Positions 5,926-6,377 of a stretch of 6,377 nt of DNA are shown here, in pieces. The DNA comes from Deltaproteobacteria bacterium (GTDB lineage Bacteria > Myxococcota > B64-G9). The notes under the pieces are model-generated. The model saw only the letters and a program-made list of their open reading frames with translations. It ran no database searches and was not told the origin of the DNA. Each line of letters begins with the position of its first letter. Position 1 is the first letter of the stretch. Made by a program: the position numbers and the translations under genes. The stretch covers positions 1-6,377 of the forward strand of contig JAUVAM010000248.1 of NCBI GenBank assembly GCA_030591745.1, in the 5' to 3' direction.

Positions 5926-5941
5926 AAACAGCCGACATACT
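5914..5941 (+). promoter_or_regulatory. candidate sigma70 promoter for the FadL-like gene
   Basis: A consensus -35 TTGACA (5914-5919) is followed after 16 bp by CATACT (5936-5941), a 4/6 match to the -10 consensus. Transcription would start near 5948, leaving a leader of roughly 35-40 nt before ATG 5985. It lies in the 126-bp divergent region shared with the cysteine-rich gene; no equally clear promoter was seen for that gene. Confidence 0.55.
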
Positions 5942-5984
5942 TTCTCTGGGTCGTAATCTTGATCAGGTGAGAGGAGCCTCGTTG

Positions 5985-6377
5985 ATGCTTCGTAAAGTCT
6001 TGTTGCTCATGGGCCTGCTGGCCTTCACGCCGGTTGTCGACGCTCGGGATCTGAATCGACAGAACTACCTGGTTGGAGAGAAAGCCTCGGGCATGGGGGG
6101 CGCCTTCAGCGCCATGGTGGGCGATGCCGCCAGTCTTTATTACAACCCGGCGGGGCTTGCCGGCATGAAGCGCAGGGGTTTGAGCCTGAGCGCCAGTGTT
6201 TATCAAGTCCATTGGGAGCATTACGACAAGCTCTTGGATGTGGACGTGGGTTTGCGCACCGATATGGACAGCCAAACCTTTTCCACCTTTCCCTCTTCCG
6301 TCGTCTACACCCTGCCGCTGACGAAGATGGAGGACCCTGAGGCCTTTCATCATGTCCTGGCGGTCGGTGTCATCGTG
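5985..6377 (+). CDS. FadL/OMPP1-family outer-membrane protein, N-terminal part (runs off the right edge)
   Basis: The first 131 codons are in the window, without a stop. A signal peptide (MLRKVLLLMGLLAFTPVVDA, cleavage likely after Ala20) precedes a segment typical of FadL/Toluene_X and related long-chain-fatty-acid-transporter-like porins: GEKASGMGGAFSAMVGDAAS (31-50), then LYYNPAGLAGMKRRGLSLSA (51-70). The GMGGA...D...YYNPAGL pattern marks the plug/N-terminal region of these beta-barrels, which move hydrophobic compounds across the outer membrane or have related roles. Alternating hydrophobic stretches after residue 66 fit the first beta-strands. GAGGAG (5971-5976) lies 8 nt before the ATG and fixes the start. 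The gene diverges from the cysteine-rich lipoprotein. Substrate cannot be inferred, and other 'GMGGA...YNPAG' barrel families (PorV/PorQ-like) remain possible. Confidence 0.88.
   Translation, partial: MLRKVLLLMGLLAFTPVVDARDLNRQNYLVGEKASGMGGAFSAMVGDAASLYYNPAGLAGMKRRGLSLSASVYQVHWEHYDKLLDVDVGLRTDMDSQTFSTFPSSVVYTLPLTKMEDPEAFHHVLAVGVIV

Noticed and set aside
5859..6353. N-terminal extension of the cysteine-rich frame upstream to position 6353
   Set aside because: The extension lies over the divergent promoter region and the FadL-like gene. The in-frame ATG at 5858 gives a good export signal, so the extension is not coding.

Overview
The window looks like chromosomal DNA from a GC-rich Gram-negative bacterium. 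A Myxococcota or other deltaproteobacterial-type lineage (including Bradymonadales-like groups) fits best. The basis is a long exported protein built from tandem C-x5-C-x5-C repeats of the 'DxDC..G..CD...G.C' kind, common in those bacteria, next to a FadL-like outer-membrane protein and two further exported proteins. This placement is inference, because there is no rRNA or housekeeping protein to confirm it.

Left third, minus strand (about 1-2155). A tRNA-Leu(CAG) gene is followed by a near-perfect intrinsic terminator. Directly after the terminator's U-tract lies an apparently complete group IIC intron (about 166-2031). It has a 5' GUGUG end, conserved 5' ribozyme motifs, a full-length maturase/reverse transcriptase with an intact YADD box, and domains V and VI at the 3' end. 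Group IIC introns are known to home to the downstream side of terminator hairpins, and this is a clean example using a tRNA terminator. Beyond the intron, a short open frame leaves the left edge on the minus strand and may be the start of another gene.

Middle, plus strand (2273-4253). Two genes 13 bp apart form a probable operon. The first encodes an exported, acidic 360-residue protein with a C-terminal segment like the alpha/alpha-toroid (terpene-cyclase-like) repeats. The second encodes a small lipoprotein that appears to hold two tandem CpaB/RcpC-like domains without the usual SAF domain. Neither has an assignable pathway, and no pilus genes are visible nearby.

Right third (4260-6377). 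A 532-residue cysteine-rich probable lipoprotein on the minus strand converges on the operon with only 6 bp between stop codons. It diverges from the 5' part of a FadL/OMPP1-like outer-membrane protein that runs off the right edge. The 126-bp divergent intergenic region holds a good sigma70-type promoter for the outer-membrane gene, with its -35 box inside a short perfect inverted repeat.

All four non-intron protein genes that can be read with confidence encode exported products, so this is a cell-envelope neighbourhood with a retroelement next to its tRNA gene. No CRISPR array, rRNA, integrase or toxin-antitoxin pair is visible.
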